The notes under the pieces were generated by a model, which was not told where the DNA came from, made no database searches, and saw only the letters and a list, made by a program, of their open reading frames with translations. 64,000 nucleotides of DNA from Saccharopolyspora indica (lineage in GTDB: Bacteria; Actinomycetota; Actinomycetes; Mycobacteriales; Pseudonocardiaceae): NCBI RefSeq assembly GCF_027853965.1, contig NZ_JAQGLB010000012.1:1-64000 (forward strand), given 5' to 3'. Within the stretch, counting starts at the first letter, position 1. Each line of letters opens with the position of its first letter. Below, in pieces: positions 38,801 to 46,470 of this stretch. A program made the translations under genes and the position numbers.

Positions 38801-41259
38801 ACCCCAACGATCCCCACGGCTACATCGGCATCCGGAACACGCCGTCCGGCCTGTCGGCGGTGCCGTACCCGAAGACGAGGATCGGCGACCGGGACTACTA
38901 CGACCGGATGCCGAAACCGGCCGTGGACCCGAAGCGCTTCACGGTCGAGGTGCACGGCAGCCCGGACGGAGTGGAGTTCCGCGGCCAGCAGCTCACCGCC
39001 AAGGAACTGGCCGAGATCATCAAGGCCGCCCCCGGCTACGACCCGGGCACCCCGATCCGCCTGCTGTCCTGCAAGACCGGCGCGGACATGCCCGACGGCT
39101 CCCCGAACTTCGCCCAGCAGCTCTCCAAGGAGCTCGGCGTCGAAGTCCTGGCGCCCAACAAGGACGCCTGGGTCGACAACTTCGGCAACATGTACGCGAG
39201 CGACTCGCGCGCGAAGTTCGAAGCGGACGCCTCCGGCACGCCCCAACCCAAGCTCGACGAACCGGGCCAATGGGTCAGCTTCGCCCCGGACGGCACCAAG
39301 GCGGTCCACGACAGCCCCTTCCCCCCAGGCCACGAACCGGAATTCGTCCGCCACGGAGTACAAGCCCACAACGCCGAACAACGCGGCTTCGGCGACTGGC
39401 TCCGGAGGACGTTCGGCCGGGAGCCAAAGCCGGACACCTTCGAAGCGGACCCGGTCACGGGCGAGAGGTACTCGTCCTTCTCGCCGCCCCCGCAGAACAC
39501 CCCACACCAGTACGGCGGGCCCCAGCAGGGGCAGCAGCCGTTTGGCGGCCCGCAGCAGGGTCAGCAGTCGTTCGGCGGGCCCCAGCAGGGGCAGCAGCCG
39601 TTCGGCGGACCCCAGCAAGGTCAGCAGCTCTACGGCGGCCAGCAGCCCGGCCAGCAGCCCTACAACGCACCTCAGCAGGGCCAGCAGCCTTACGGCGGAC
39701 CCCAGCAAGGCCAGCAGTCGTTCGGTGGACCGCAGCAAGGTCAGCAGCCCTACGGCGGATCCCAGCCCGGTCAGCCATCTTTCGGTGGCCCCCAGCCGTC
39801 CTACGGCGGCCCCCAGCAGGGCCAGCCGCCCTACGGCGGTCCTCAGCAGGGCCAGCAGTCGTTCGGTGGACCGCAACCTGGCCAGCAGCCGTACAGCGGA
39901 CCCCCACCTCGGCAGGGAACGCCGCAGCAAGGCCAGCAGTACCCGCAGGGCGGCGGATCCCCGCAGCCCCAGCGCCAAGGAGGAATGCCCCAACAAACCC
40001 CCGGACAACCGAACCCTCCGGCGCCTCAGCCCCCACGCGCTCCGCAGCAGTCCGGACCGACCCCTCCACCCCCGCGTGGCCAGCAACAACCGCAGGGCAC
40101 GCCCCAGCAGAGCGGCCGCCCGACCTTCAACGGCCCGAGCCCGCAGGGGCCGCCTACCCCAAGTGCCGTCCCACACCCGAACGGGCCCCAACCGGCACCG
40201 AGGCCGTACGACGTCTCAGGCCCGCCCCGAAACCCGAGTGGCCCAGGGCAACAAGCTCCGAACGTCGGCGGTCCGAACCCCGGTGCGCCGTCGACCCCCA
40301 GGAACAACGTCCCGCCGCTCGACGTCTCAGGCCCGCGCCAGGCACCCAGTGGGCCGCGAACGAACACACCACCTTTGGACGTCAGCGGTCCGCCCCGGGC
40401 TGGCCAACAGCCGTCTGTTGATACTGGTCAGCGGAACGTGCCGCAGCCCGCGAGTCCGTCACCCACACCGTCCCCGCACCAACCGTCTCGTTCGTTCGAA
40501 GACTTCAAGCGGGACAACGGATTCGATCGTGATTCGTTGGGGCTCGACGATTCCCCGTCTGGCCAGCAGGCTGGGCAGAGTTCTGGTGATCGCAATCCGC
40601 TTGACGAGTTCGATTTCTTCGCGAATAAGGACTTCCGGGCGACAGCAGAAGATCACGCCGCTCTGCGCGAATCGGTGAACATCAACGAGGACGAACTGCG
40701 GCGGCTCAGGCTGGACGAGGACGGGAATGTTCGAGAAGAGCTCGCGGATATCACGGATGAAGAACTTTGGGCGATGGAGCGCTACACGGATGTCAACTTT
40801 TTTGACCCGTGGAACACAGCGCTGCGCGCTGGTGACGTCGATAGTTTGCGCGAACACGAAATTTTGATCAGGAACGCCGTGTCGGGCTTGAACAAATTGC
40901 CTGACTGGACTGCGACGCCGGACCATCCGCGTTTGTTGCGCGGGATCCATATTTACGGGAACAAGAAGGAGTTCCTGGATCGGTACGAAGTTGGCAGCAC
41001 GCTGACAGAGAATGCCTTTACCAGTACCACAAAAGATGACGTGAATCTTCCTGCGGATGATCGCAAGGCGGCGATGTCCGGAAATGTTCAATTTGTCATT
41101 GATGGCCAAGTGGGCGGCAAGGACATTGAGTTCTTGAAGCCTTATGGTGGAATGCGGGAAGTCATTTTCCCTCCGGGAACCAGATTTGAGGTGACATACA
41201 AGGAGGAAGACGAGTTGACTGGTAAGGTGATCATTCATTTGACTGCCGTAGGGAGGTGA
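35851..41259 (+). CDS. Polymorphic T7SS toxin: WXG N-terminus, C80-like domain, ADP-ribosyltransferase tip
   Basis: This is an 1802-residue predicted secreted toxin. Residues 1-300 are a WXG-type helical export domain with W136-x-G138 (AEWTGQAGDAYRKH) and hydrophobic helices after it. 300-950 are Gly/Pro/Ser-rich linker with a 19-residue repeat (419-486). About 955-1190 form a caspase/C80-like domain with H1035 in VEVHGSPDG and C1074 in LLSCKTG, a likely autocleavage site for releasing the tip. 1222-1348 are 12-13 copies of a 10-residue GGPQQGQQxF unit. About 1560-1802 are an ADP-ribosyltransferase: R1697 (LLRGIHIYG), S1725 (FTSTTK), E1770 (MREVIFPPG). The tip has lower GC than the body. Downstream genes encode ADP-ribosylglycohydrolases, the expected type of immunity. 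The target is unknown. Confidence 0.82.
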   Translation: MSNPLVSQQKENPDGPGIFTAGTGEAGWGTGIGIAESINDISSLNEGSSWVETGLAYGGAALEVVGMAVDPIGTLLSYGLSWLIEHVEPLKEALDWFAGDPDGVKAYGETWANVSQAVGQAATQYNDAVKSDTAEWTGQAGDAYRKHAAEKGEALGAAAELANTISSVVTIMGEVVSFVREFVRDLVADCISRLITYALEALAPPLVSLAWVVPQAVAFIAKTVGKIADIVQKLVKTISNVAPKLAKMAEVFGDVMKALGKLGKKAFDGVTNLADKVDIAGKMSEKVAEKTWKKVDDVFGTDVVGKHNAKFGGPDAPGGGGTDDSGDGPGDRPRTPGGSSDPGPGSPSADGSSTDAPGSSPGDGVGTDAPGRADTPSGSGEQPRASSLMDSGGNGHGTPDSPRSATPDGPGGSAGGGPNPGGSPTGGPGGGTAPDGSNSGGSPTGGPGGGTAPDGPNPGSSPTGGPGGGTAPDGSNPGSTPTGGSNHVGTSGDAPNPGGSNPGGSGGPVADAPSPGSSHSGGTTGSHSENVSSGGNPGGSNPGGPHPSSASPGSAPVGGGSGFSGGSTAGGPPPGGGSASGLGTPGGPAGYNPNTPASTSSATVDAPSRTPEMGPAAPVAGPPPARSDQSAPGGAGAGPVGGGAAGGPGGGGSPTAGGGGRAGSGSGWTGTPGSPGAAGRPEAPRQRGPEGPGGRGPATPERRGPGGEAGQRPAGPPAGSRPQAAGPGHPAGPARADAPARPGHPDGPPRQNTPPAGGPRPDAPQRPTAHPSGPRADAPNPRPGHPNAPHPGGPPRTDAPNSQPRQGHPDNPARPNTSTHPNATSRPDARPNGTGQHPDTPRQPAPPRPDGPSRPDAPPRNNRPDADPNAPRQRHPHDGVRVHPDAPRQHHAGVDRQHSNMRPDSFPNARGAEGEWRPGGPQRTPENTRETPRPDQEAQKYSTSESMAAERPPANPTEHRWDIGRAGEFERIKVSPELESKLRDPNDPHGYIGIRNTPSGLSAVPYPKTRIGDRDYYDRMPKPAVDPKRFTVEVHGSPDGVEFRGQQLTAKELAEIIKAAPGYDPGTPIRLLSCKTGADMPDGSPNFAQQLSKELGVEVLAPNKDAWVDNFGNMYASDSRAKFEADASGTPQPKLDEPGQWVSFAPDGTKAVHDSPFPPGHEPEFVRHGVQAHNAEQRGFGDWLRRTFGREPKPDTFEADPVTGERYSSFSPPPQNTPHQYGGPQQGQQPFGGPQQGQQSFGGPQQGQQPFGGPQQGQQLYGGQQPGQQPYNAPQQGQQPYGGPQQGQQSFGGPQQGQQPYGGSQPGQPSFGGPQPSYGGPQQGQPPYGGPQQGQQSFGGPQPGQQPYSGPPPRQGTPQQGQQYPQGGGSPQPQRQGGMPQQTPGQPNPPAPQPPRAPQQSGPTPPPPRGQQQPQGTPQQSGRPTFNGPSPQGPPTPSAVPHPNGPQPAPRPYDVSGPPRNPSGPGQQAPNVGGPNPGAPSTPRNNVPPLDVSGPRQAPSGPRTNTPPLDVSGPPRAGQQPSVDTGQRNVPQPASPSPTPSPHQPSRSFEDFKRDNGFDRDSLGLDDSPSGQQAGQSSGDRNPLDEFDFFANKDFRATAEDHAALRESVNINEDELRRLRLDEDGNVREELADITDEELWAMERYTDVNFFDPWNTALRAGDVDSLREHEILIRNAVSGLNKLPDWTATPDHPRLLRGIHIYGNKKEFLDRYEVGSTLTENAFTSTTKDDVNLPADDRKAAMSGNVQFVIDGQVGGKDIEFLKPYGGMREVIFPPGTRFEVTYKEEDELTGKVIIHLTAVGR
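37105..37308 (+). repeat. 57-bp tandem repeat in the toxin linker
   Basis: Three full and one partial unit encode a 19-residue repeat with consensus NPGGSPTGGPGGGTAPDGS (residues 419-486). The units are nearly identical at DNA level, which suggests recent slippage. The region is a flexible linker. Confidence 0.85.
39514..39894 (+). repeat. 30-bp minisatellite encoding a Gln/Pro/Gly repeat
   Basis: Twelve full units and one shortened unit of ten codons encode variants of GGPQQGQQPF with F/Y and S/P alternating (residues 1222-1348). The array can change copy number. It sits between the C80-like domain and the toxin tip and is probably an extended spacer. Confidence 0.9.
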
Positions 41260-41265
41260 ATATAA

Positions 41266-41517
41266 GTGGATCGCGGCGAGGGTGAGCGCGTCCAGAAAGA
41301 CAGCATGGATATCAGCGATTTGTCGCCCGAGATGCGGGCAAAGGTTGAATCCGCACGCGAGTCGATCAGACGCCACATGATGGCCATCGGTCCGGATGCG
41401 GATGTCGCCCCGATAGACAATTTTGCTATCGGGCTGGACGACAACTTCAACCCGTTCCCGGCATCGCGGAAGTGGGCTGGCAATGACTCCACCGGTGAAG
41501 ACGTGAACGACAAGTAG
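41266..41517 (+). CDS. Orphan 83-residue protein next to the ART toxin
   Basis: This small acidic protein (83 residues, start GTG 41266) has GGGAGGTGA directly upstream, overlapping the toxin stop. It is helical at about 18-45 (DLSPEMRAKVESARESIRRHMMAIG) and then polar. There is no family match. It lies immediately after the toxin tip and shares its lower GC, so it may have been acquired as part of the same tip cassette. It is a candidate for an immunity or adaptor protein, but the neighbouring ARH genes are a better immunity candidate for an ART. Confidence 0.6.
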   Translation: MDRGEGERVQKDSMDISDLSPEMRAKVESARESIRRHMMAIGPDADVAPIDNFAIGLDDNFNPFPASRKWAGNDSTGEDVNDK

Positions 41518-41610
41518 ATTTTCGGGCGGGTCGGCTTCGGTCGACCGGGCCGGTGCTGCGGGCTGAGCACAGGCCGTGGAGGGTACGTTGAGTCGACGGG
41601 GAGGCGGAGG

Positions 41611-43650
41611 ATGACTGCGCTGGAGCAGGCCATTGCGGGGTACGCGAGCGATCCTTCTGCGATCGGCCAGGTGTACCGGGAGTTCCTGGTAGCGAAGATG
41701 CTGGTGGTGTCCGCCGCCGACTCGTCGGATCCTGCGCTGATCAAGATCGACGGGCAGGACAAAGAGCAGATCTGGGTGTGCACGGGCAGGAGCGCGGTGC
41801 CGGACTTTGCGCCCGGCACGACGGCCGTCAACGGGTATCAGCTGCTGCCGTTGTTGGCGGACCGGGATGTGCACGTCGCCACGTCGCCGCAGGCGCAAGA
41901 CATGATGTTGAGCGGTGAATTGGCGATCGTTCACTCGGCGCCCGACATCACTGACGAACTTCGGTCGGAAGCTCAGGGGCGACCCGGTTCCTGGATCGCC
42001 GTGCCCGACCGCATGTACCAGGGCGAAGTGCGCGACAAGATCCCCGAGCACGCGTTCGTCGGCGAGTACTGGGTCGATGAGACAGGCGTCGTGACGAGCC
42101 AGTACCGCGTCAACCCAAAGTACCGGCCTTCGCCTCTGACGCTCGGATTTCCTCAGCCGGTTAGCCCGCTCGAACATGCCTTGCACCTGTACGAGACCGG
42201 CTACGTCTCAGCTGAAGCGCTAGTGGCGGTGCTCTCGAACAATGATTTCGCCCTGGTGGTGGAAAGCGACGGAGTGGCGTCGATGTTCCCCCGGGGGGAC
42301 AAGAAGGTGATGGTTGCGGCATCCGGAGTCAGATATGTTCCGGATTTCGCGAAGGGTGCGAATAAGGTTAACCTGGCTGCGCTCGAACCGCTTTTGGCTG
42401 AAGCGGACTTGATGATCGACCTCGGTGCGCGACATCAAACGCAGATCCCCGGTTCCTTGCTCCTGCAGAAACTTGAAAGGCAGAGAACGGCTAAACAGCG
42501 CCCGGCGACTCAACCGCAGGAAGGATATCCACGGACGGCTTCAACCCTGTCTGCGGAGCCGATTGACGCTCATGAGCGATTCATCGGTGCGATGCTGGCT
42601 GGGGCTGTTGGTGACGCGCTGGGCTACCGCATCGAATTCGATGACATTGGGGCGATCCGGCAGGCTCACGGCGGTGCTGGGCTTACCGCTCCGGTGCTTC
42701 GGGATGGTGTTGCGCAGGTTTCCGATGACACGCAGATGATGTTGTTCACGCTGGAAGGGCTCATCCGGGCGCATGTGGCTCGGCGGATGAACCCGGTGGA
42801 CAACGATCCGGTTCCTGAGGTGCAGCACGCTTATCAGCGGTGGTTCCACACGCAGAACCAGCCGTGGCCGCAGGCCGGTGGTCCGTATGCTCAGCGTCTT
42901 CAGCAGCCGGACGGGTGGTTGATCACGAACCAGGCCCTGTTCAGCAGGCGTGCTCCGGGGAGCACGTGCATGTCGGCGTTGGCGCGGTTCGCGCAGACGC
43001 ACCAGCACGCCGCTCCGCAGGTTGCGATCAACGATTCCAAGGGCTGCGGCGGCGTGATGCGGGCCGCGCCGGTCGCGGTGTGGTCCGGCGATCCGGCCGA
43101 GGTGTTCTACGCGGCGGTCGGCACGGCAGCGTTGACGCACAGCCACCCCAGCGGGTTCCTGTCCGCCGGTGTGCTCGCGGTGATCGTGCACCAGCTCATC
43201 CGGGATGTTCCGTTGCCGGAAGCCGTTCGGATCGCTCGGGATCTGCTGTTGCGGTGGCGTGGGCACGAAGAGCAGCTGCAGATCCTCGACCAGGCCGTTG
43301 AGCTAGCGAAGCGCGGCTCTGTCAGCCCGGAGGAGCTCAAGGACACGCTCGGGCAGGGGTGGGTCGGCGAGGAGGCGCTGGCGATCGGCCTCTACGCCGT
43401 GCTGGCCACCGACAACCTGCGCGACGCGCTGCTGCTGTCGGTGAACCACTCGGGCGACTCCGACTCCACGGGAATCGTGTGCGGCAACATCGCCGGCGCG
43501 CTGTACGGAACCCGCGCGATCCCGCAGGAGTGGCTGAACACGCTGGAGCTGCGCGAAGTCATCGAGGCGCTGTCCAGGGACGCGCTGGCCGAGTTCAGCC
43601 CGGGCCCGCCCAGCGACCAGGAGTGGTTGCGCCGGTATCCGGCTTGGTGA
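41611..43650 (+). CDS. SseB-like domains + ADP-ribosylglycohydrolase (gene A)
   Basis: This 679-residue protein has two SseB-like segments (about 1-110 and 185-300; EQIWVCTGRSAVPDF, GVASMFPRGDKKVMV) followed by an ADP-ribosylglycohydrolase domain (about 315-675). The metal-binding motifs are intact: GAMLAGAVGDALG, S371-D-D-T (SDDTQMM), NDSKGCGGVM, and N612-H-S-G-D616-S-D618-S-T-G. Such enzymes remove ADP-ribose from Arg, Ser or other side chains in a magnesium-dependent reaction. Next to an ART toxin this is the clearest immunity or reversal candidate. GGAGGCGGAGG lies just before the ATG. It is a close paralogue of the C-terminal two-thirds of gene C, 6 kb downstream. Confidence 0.88.
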   Translation: MTALEQAIAGYASDPSAIGQVYREFLVAKMLVVSAADSSDPALIKIDGQDKEQIWVCTGRSAVPDFAPGTTAVNGYQLLPLLADRDVHVATSPQAQDMMLSGELAIVHSAPDITDELRSEAQGRPGSWIAVPDRMYQGEVRDKIPEHAFVGEYWVDETGVVTSQYRVNPKYRPSPLTLGFPQPVSPLEHALHLYETGYVSAEALVAVLSNNDFALVVESDGVASMFPRGDKKVMVAASGVRYVPDFAKGANKVNLAALEPLLAEADLMIDLGARHQTQIPGSLLLQKLERQRTAKQRPATQPQEGYPRTASTLSAEPIDAHERFIGAMLAGAVGDALGYRIEFDDIGAIRQAHGGAGLTAPVLRDGVAQVSDDTQMMLFTLEGLIRAHVARRMNPVDNDPVPEVQHAYQRWFHTQNQPWPQAGGPYAQRLQQPDGWLITNQALFSRRAPGSTCMSALARFAQTHQHAAPQVAINDSKGCGGVMRAAPVAVWSGDPAEVFYAAVGTAALTHSHPSGFLSAGVLAVIVHQLIRDVPLPEAVRIARDLLLRWRGHEEQLQILDQAVELAKRGSVSPEELKDTLGQGWVGEEALAIGLYAVLATDNLRDALLLSVNHSGDSDSTGIVCGNIAGALYGTRAIPQEWLNTLELREVIEALSRDALAEFSPGPPSDQEWLRRYPAW

Positions 43651-43659
43651 GCCGGTGCA

Positions 43660-46455
43660 GTGAGCGGGCCTGCGGACTTCAATCCCGGCCGGGAAGGTGA
43701 GCTGGTAGTGGATCACGAGAACGTGGCCGGGAAACCCGGCAACGGCTTCAGCGCATCCGGGCCCGGCACAGCGGTGTCTCGTGGGAACGAAAGCCGCGGA
43801 GCATCTCGCCGAACAGCGCTGAGTGGTGTCGCCCCGCTGGGGAACCGCTTCTGGACAGCTGTGTTCGCGGCCTGGCTCGGTGATGGGCTCGGGCGCCTCG
43901 TGCAGTTCTTCACCTGGGATGAGATCCGGGAGATGCACGGGGATCAGGGGATTACGAGGCTGGATCCGCGTGTGCCTGAGGAGCGCATGTCCGACGGTGG
44001 CGTCAGCCTGATGGTGCTGACCCTCGACGGGCTGATCAGAGCCGACCGCGCGCGGGTGGCGCACCACGACGATCCCTTCACCGAGCTCGAACGCGTGTAC
44101 CGGTTGTGGGCGGCGGGTGAAGCTCGCGGTAGTTCTGCGGGTGGCTGGTTGGCCGCAGATCATTTTTCCTCTCAACTGGCGGAGTCGCGCGCCGTCGCGT
44201 TGCTGCGGGAAAAGCTGATCGGCGGACCGGATTCCTACCCGGTGCAGGGTGTTTCACCGCTGTGCTCGGCGATCCCGATGAGTGGTTGGTCGAGCGAGAG
44301 CGGTGAAGTCGTCGACTTCGTGGCGCGTGCCATGCAGCTCACCGGGCAGTCCGCTGCGACGACTGCCACCGCCAAGGTCCTCGCGGTCATGATCCAGCAG
44401 AACGTCATGGCCGACGACTACCTGCACGGGATCTCCTACGTCGTGGAAGGCGATCCGGATCGCTGGGGTGAAGGCGGAGCGGAGGTCCTGGAGGCGGTCA
44501 ACGCGGCACGAGGCCTGGCCCGGTACGGCATCACGCCAGGTGAGATCGAATCCTTGGGCTCGGGTGAAACACCGGCTTCCGCGTTGGCGATCGCGGTGTG
44601 CGCCGTGCTGTCAGCGGAGGAGAAGCTATTCGGCCAGCACTTCGAAGAAGTGCTGCGGATTGCGGTGAACCATTCCGGGAACAGTTCCCTCACCGGTGCG
44701 CTGGCAGGTGCGATCGTGACCATTGGGCGAAGGTCCTCGGGTGGGATGGACAGTGTTTGGGGCAAGGGGCTGCTCGACTACCAGCTGGTTTCCAAGCTGG
44801 CGCGGGATGCTAGTGATCAGCTCGGTTCGCAGCGGGGCGAGCTGAAGCGGAAGGAGAGATACCCGGCCCTGTGGGGCGGGGAGGTCGTGAGCCCGTCTAG
44901 GCAGGACGATGGTGAGGAACGTCTTGCCGACGTGACCCCGACCCCCACGCTGATAGGTGCGTATTCGAAGTCGGAGCGCAGCCTGTCGCAGCGTGTTGCG
45001 GAGTTCCGGTGGAGTCCGGATTCCGGAGTCGCGGTCGAGATCTTCGACAAGGTGGCGGGCGATGTCGCGCGGTCCTACTTCCACGCAGGTATCTGGCTGC
45101 ACTCGGAGAACCGCACGGTGCTCATCGGCGAAGGTCCCGCATTCATGCGAGCACTTCTGCTGACGCCGGACAAGCGGTACTACAGGTTCGTCGATGAAAG
45201 CGCTGACGAACCCGTTCGTCCCTCCGAGCAGCAGGCGAGCGCAGCCCAGCCCGAGCAGATCGCTCAGCCGTTGACCCTCGACGAGCGCGTCGTGCTGGAG
45301 ACTCGTGGTCGATCGACCATTGCGGCGGATCGCGAGTGGCGCGACGGTAAACGCGTCATGCGCTATTGGGACGCTCAACGTGTGCGCAGGGTCTTCGGGC
45401 GCAGCAGCGACGAGTTCTGCCGGGCGTTGCGCTACGACCGGACCATCAAAGACGTGTCCGTGATCCACGGGGTAGGGACGTACTTTCCGTTCGCCGTGCA
45501 GGAGTCCCTGCTGGCTGATGTCGTGGCGCGCGGGCGTCTCTCCGCGGCCGGGCAGATGACGTTGTTCTGCCTCGACGCTGTGGTGCGCACGGAGACCTGG
45601 CGGCGTCAGACGGGCGAGCTGATCCCGCGCACGATCGGCCTGGTCGGGCTGTTGCGGTGGCTGCACACCCAGGGCGTTCCGTGGAACCGGGTCGTGACCG
45701 CGGACATCCTCGACGACGTCCCGGAACCGACCGGCTGGCTGATCGAGCTTCCCGAGCTCTTCGAGCGTCGCGACCCGGACCCGGTGTGCATCGATGCGCT
45801 GTCCGCTTTCGCGGAGAAGAACGTGACGGGCTGGTTCTCGAAGCCGATCAACAATGCGCGGACGCCGTCTGCGGTGCCCAGGGCGATCGCCCTGGCCGCG
45901 TGGTCCGACATCCCGGAACGCGTCTTCGAGCAGGCTGTCGCGAACGCGCTGCTCACGCACGGCCATCCCGATGCGTACCTCAGCGCGGGCGCCTACGCCG
46001 TCCTGGTCAACACCCTGCTGTCCGGGGGCACGTTGGGCGACGGCATCGAGATCGCCGTGGACGAACTGGCCAAGTGGCCGGATGAGAACGTCCAGCGCTT
46101 GCTGCGGTCCTGTGAGCTGACCGGTCGGCGACCTTCGGCGGGGCAGCTGTCCGTGCTGGTCGAGGACGGTGCGGCTCCGAACGCGCTGGCCGTCGCCGTG
46201 GTGGCCGCGGCGCGCGACGATGACTTCGTGTCCGCGGTGCGACGAGCGGCCGGGGTCTTGCCTGAGGCGGCACCGCTGGTCGGCGGACTGCACGGCGCGC
46301 GAAACGGTGAGCAGGGATTCCCGCGGAAGTGGTTGGGGCGGATGGAGCTCTGGAAAGAAGTCGAGCGACTGGCCTTCGACGTCGCGGCTGTTCAGGTCGG
46401 CCTACCGGACCGGGTCTGGACGTCGGAGTGGGCCGGACCCTATCCGGGGTTCTGA
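43660..46455 (+). CDS. Double ARH-fold pseudoenzyme (gene B)
   Basis: This 931-residue protein contains two ARH-like domains, at about 55-400 and 600-925. In the first, the SDDTQM position reads S111-D-G-G-V-S and the GDSDSTG position reads G340-N-S-S-L-T-G. In the second, the first motif is S628-A-A-G-Q-M and the last is absent. So three or four of the four metal-binding aspartates are missing in each, and neither should be catalytic. A linker domain of unknown fold (about 430-520) separates them. The start may be GTG 43660 or 43708, the latter with GGAAGG upstream. It could bind ADP-ribosylated protein without cleaving it, or be a structural partner of genes A, C and D. Confidence 0.7.
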   Translation: MSGPADFNPGREGELVVDHENVAGKPGNGFSASGPGTAVSRGNESRGASRRTALSGVAPLGNRFWTAVFAAWLGDGLGRLVQFFTWDEIREMHGDQGITRLDPRVPEERMSDGGVSLMVLTLDGLIRADRARVAHHDDPFTELERVYRLWAAGEARGSSAGGWLAADHFSSQLAESRAVALLREKLIGGPDSYPVQGVSPLCSAIPMSGWSSESGEVVDFVARAMQLTGQSAATTATAKVLAVMIQQNVMADDYLHGISYVVEGDPDRWGEGGAEVLEAVNAARGLARYGITPGEIESLGSGETPASALAIAVCAVLSAEEKLFGQHFEEVLRIAVNHSGNSSLTGALAGAIVTIGRRSSGGMDSVWGKGLLDYQLVSKLARDASDQLGSQRGELKRKERYPALWGGEVVSPSRQDDGEERLADVTPTPTLIGAYSKSERSLSQRVAEFRWSPDSGVAVEIFDKVAGDVARSYFHAGIWLHSENRTVLIGEGPAFMRALLLTPDKRYYRFVDESADEPVRPSEQQASAAQPEQIAQPLTLDERVVLETRGRSTIAADREWRDGKRVMRYWDAQRVRRVFGRSSDEFCRALRYDRTIKDVSVIHGVGTYFPFAVQESLLADVVARGRLSAAGQMTLFCLDAVVRTETWRRQTGELIPRTIGLVGLLRWLHTQGVPWNRVVTADILDDVPEPTGWLIELPELFERRDPDPVCIDALSAFAEKNVTGWFSKPINNARTPSAVPRAIALAAWSDIPERVFEQAVANALLTHGHPDAYLSAGAYAVLVNTLLSGGTLGDGIEIAVDELAKWPDENVQRLLRSCELTGRRPSAGQLSVLVEDGAAPNALAVAVVAAARDDDFVSAVRRAAGVLPEAAPLVGGLHGARNGEQGFPRKWLGRMELWKEVERLAFDVAAVQVGLPDRVWTSEWAGPYPGF

Positions 46456-46470
46456 GCGCGGGAGCGAGCG

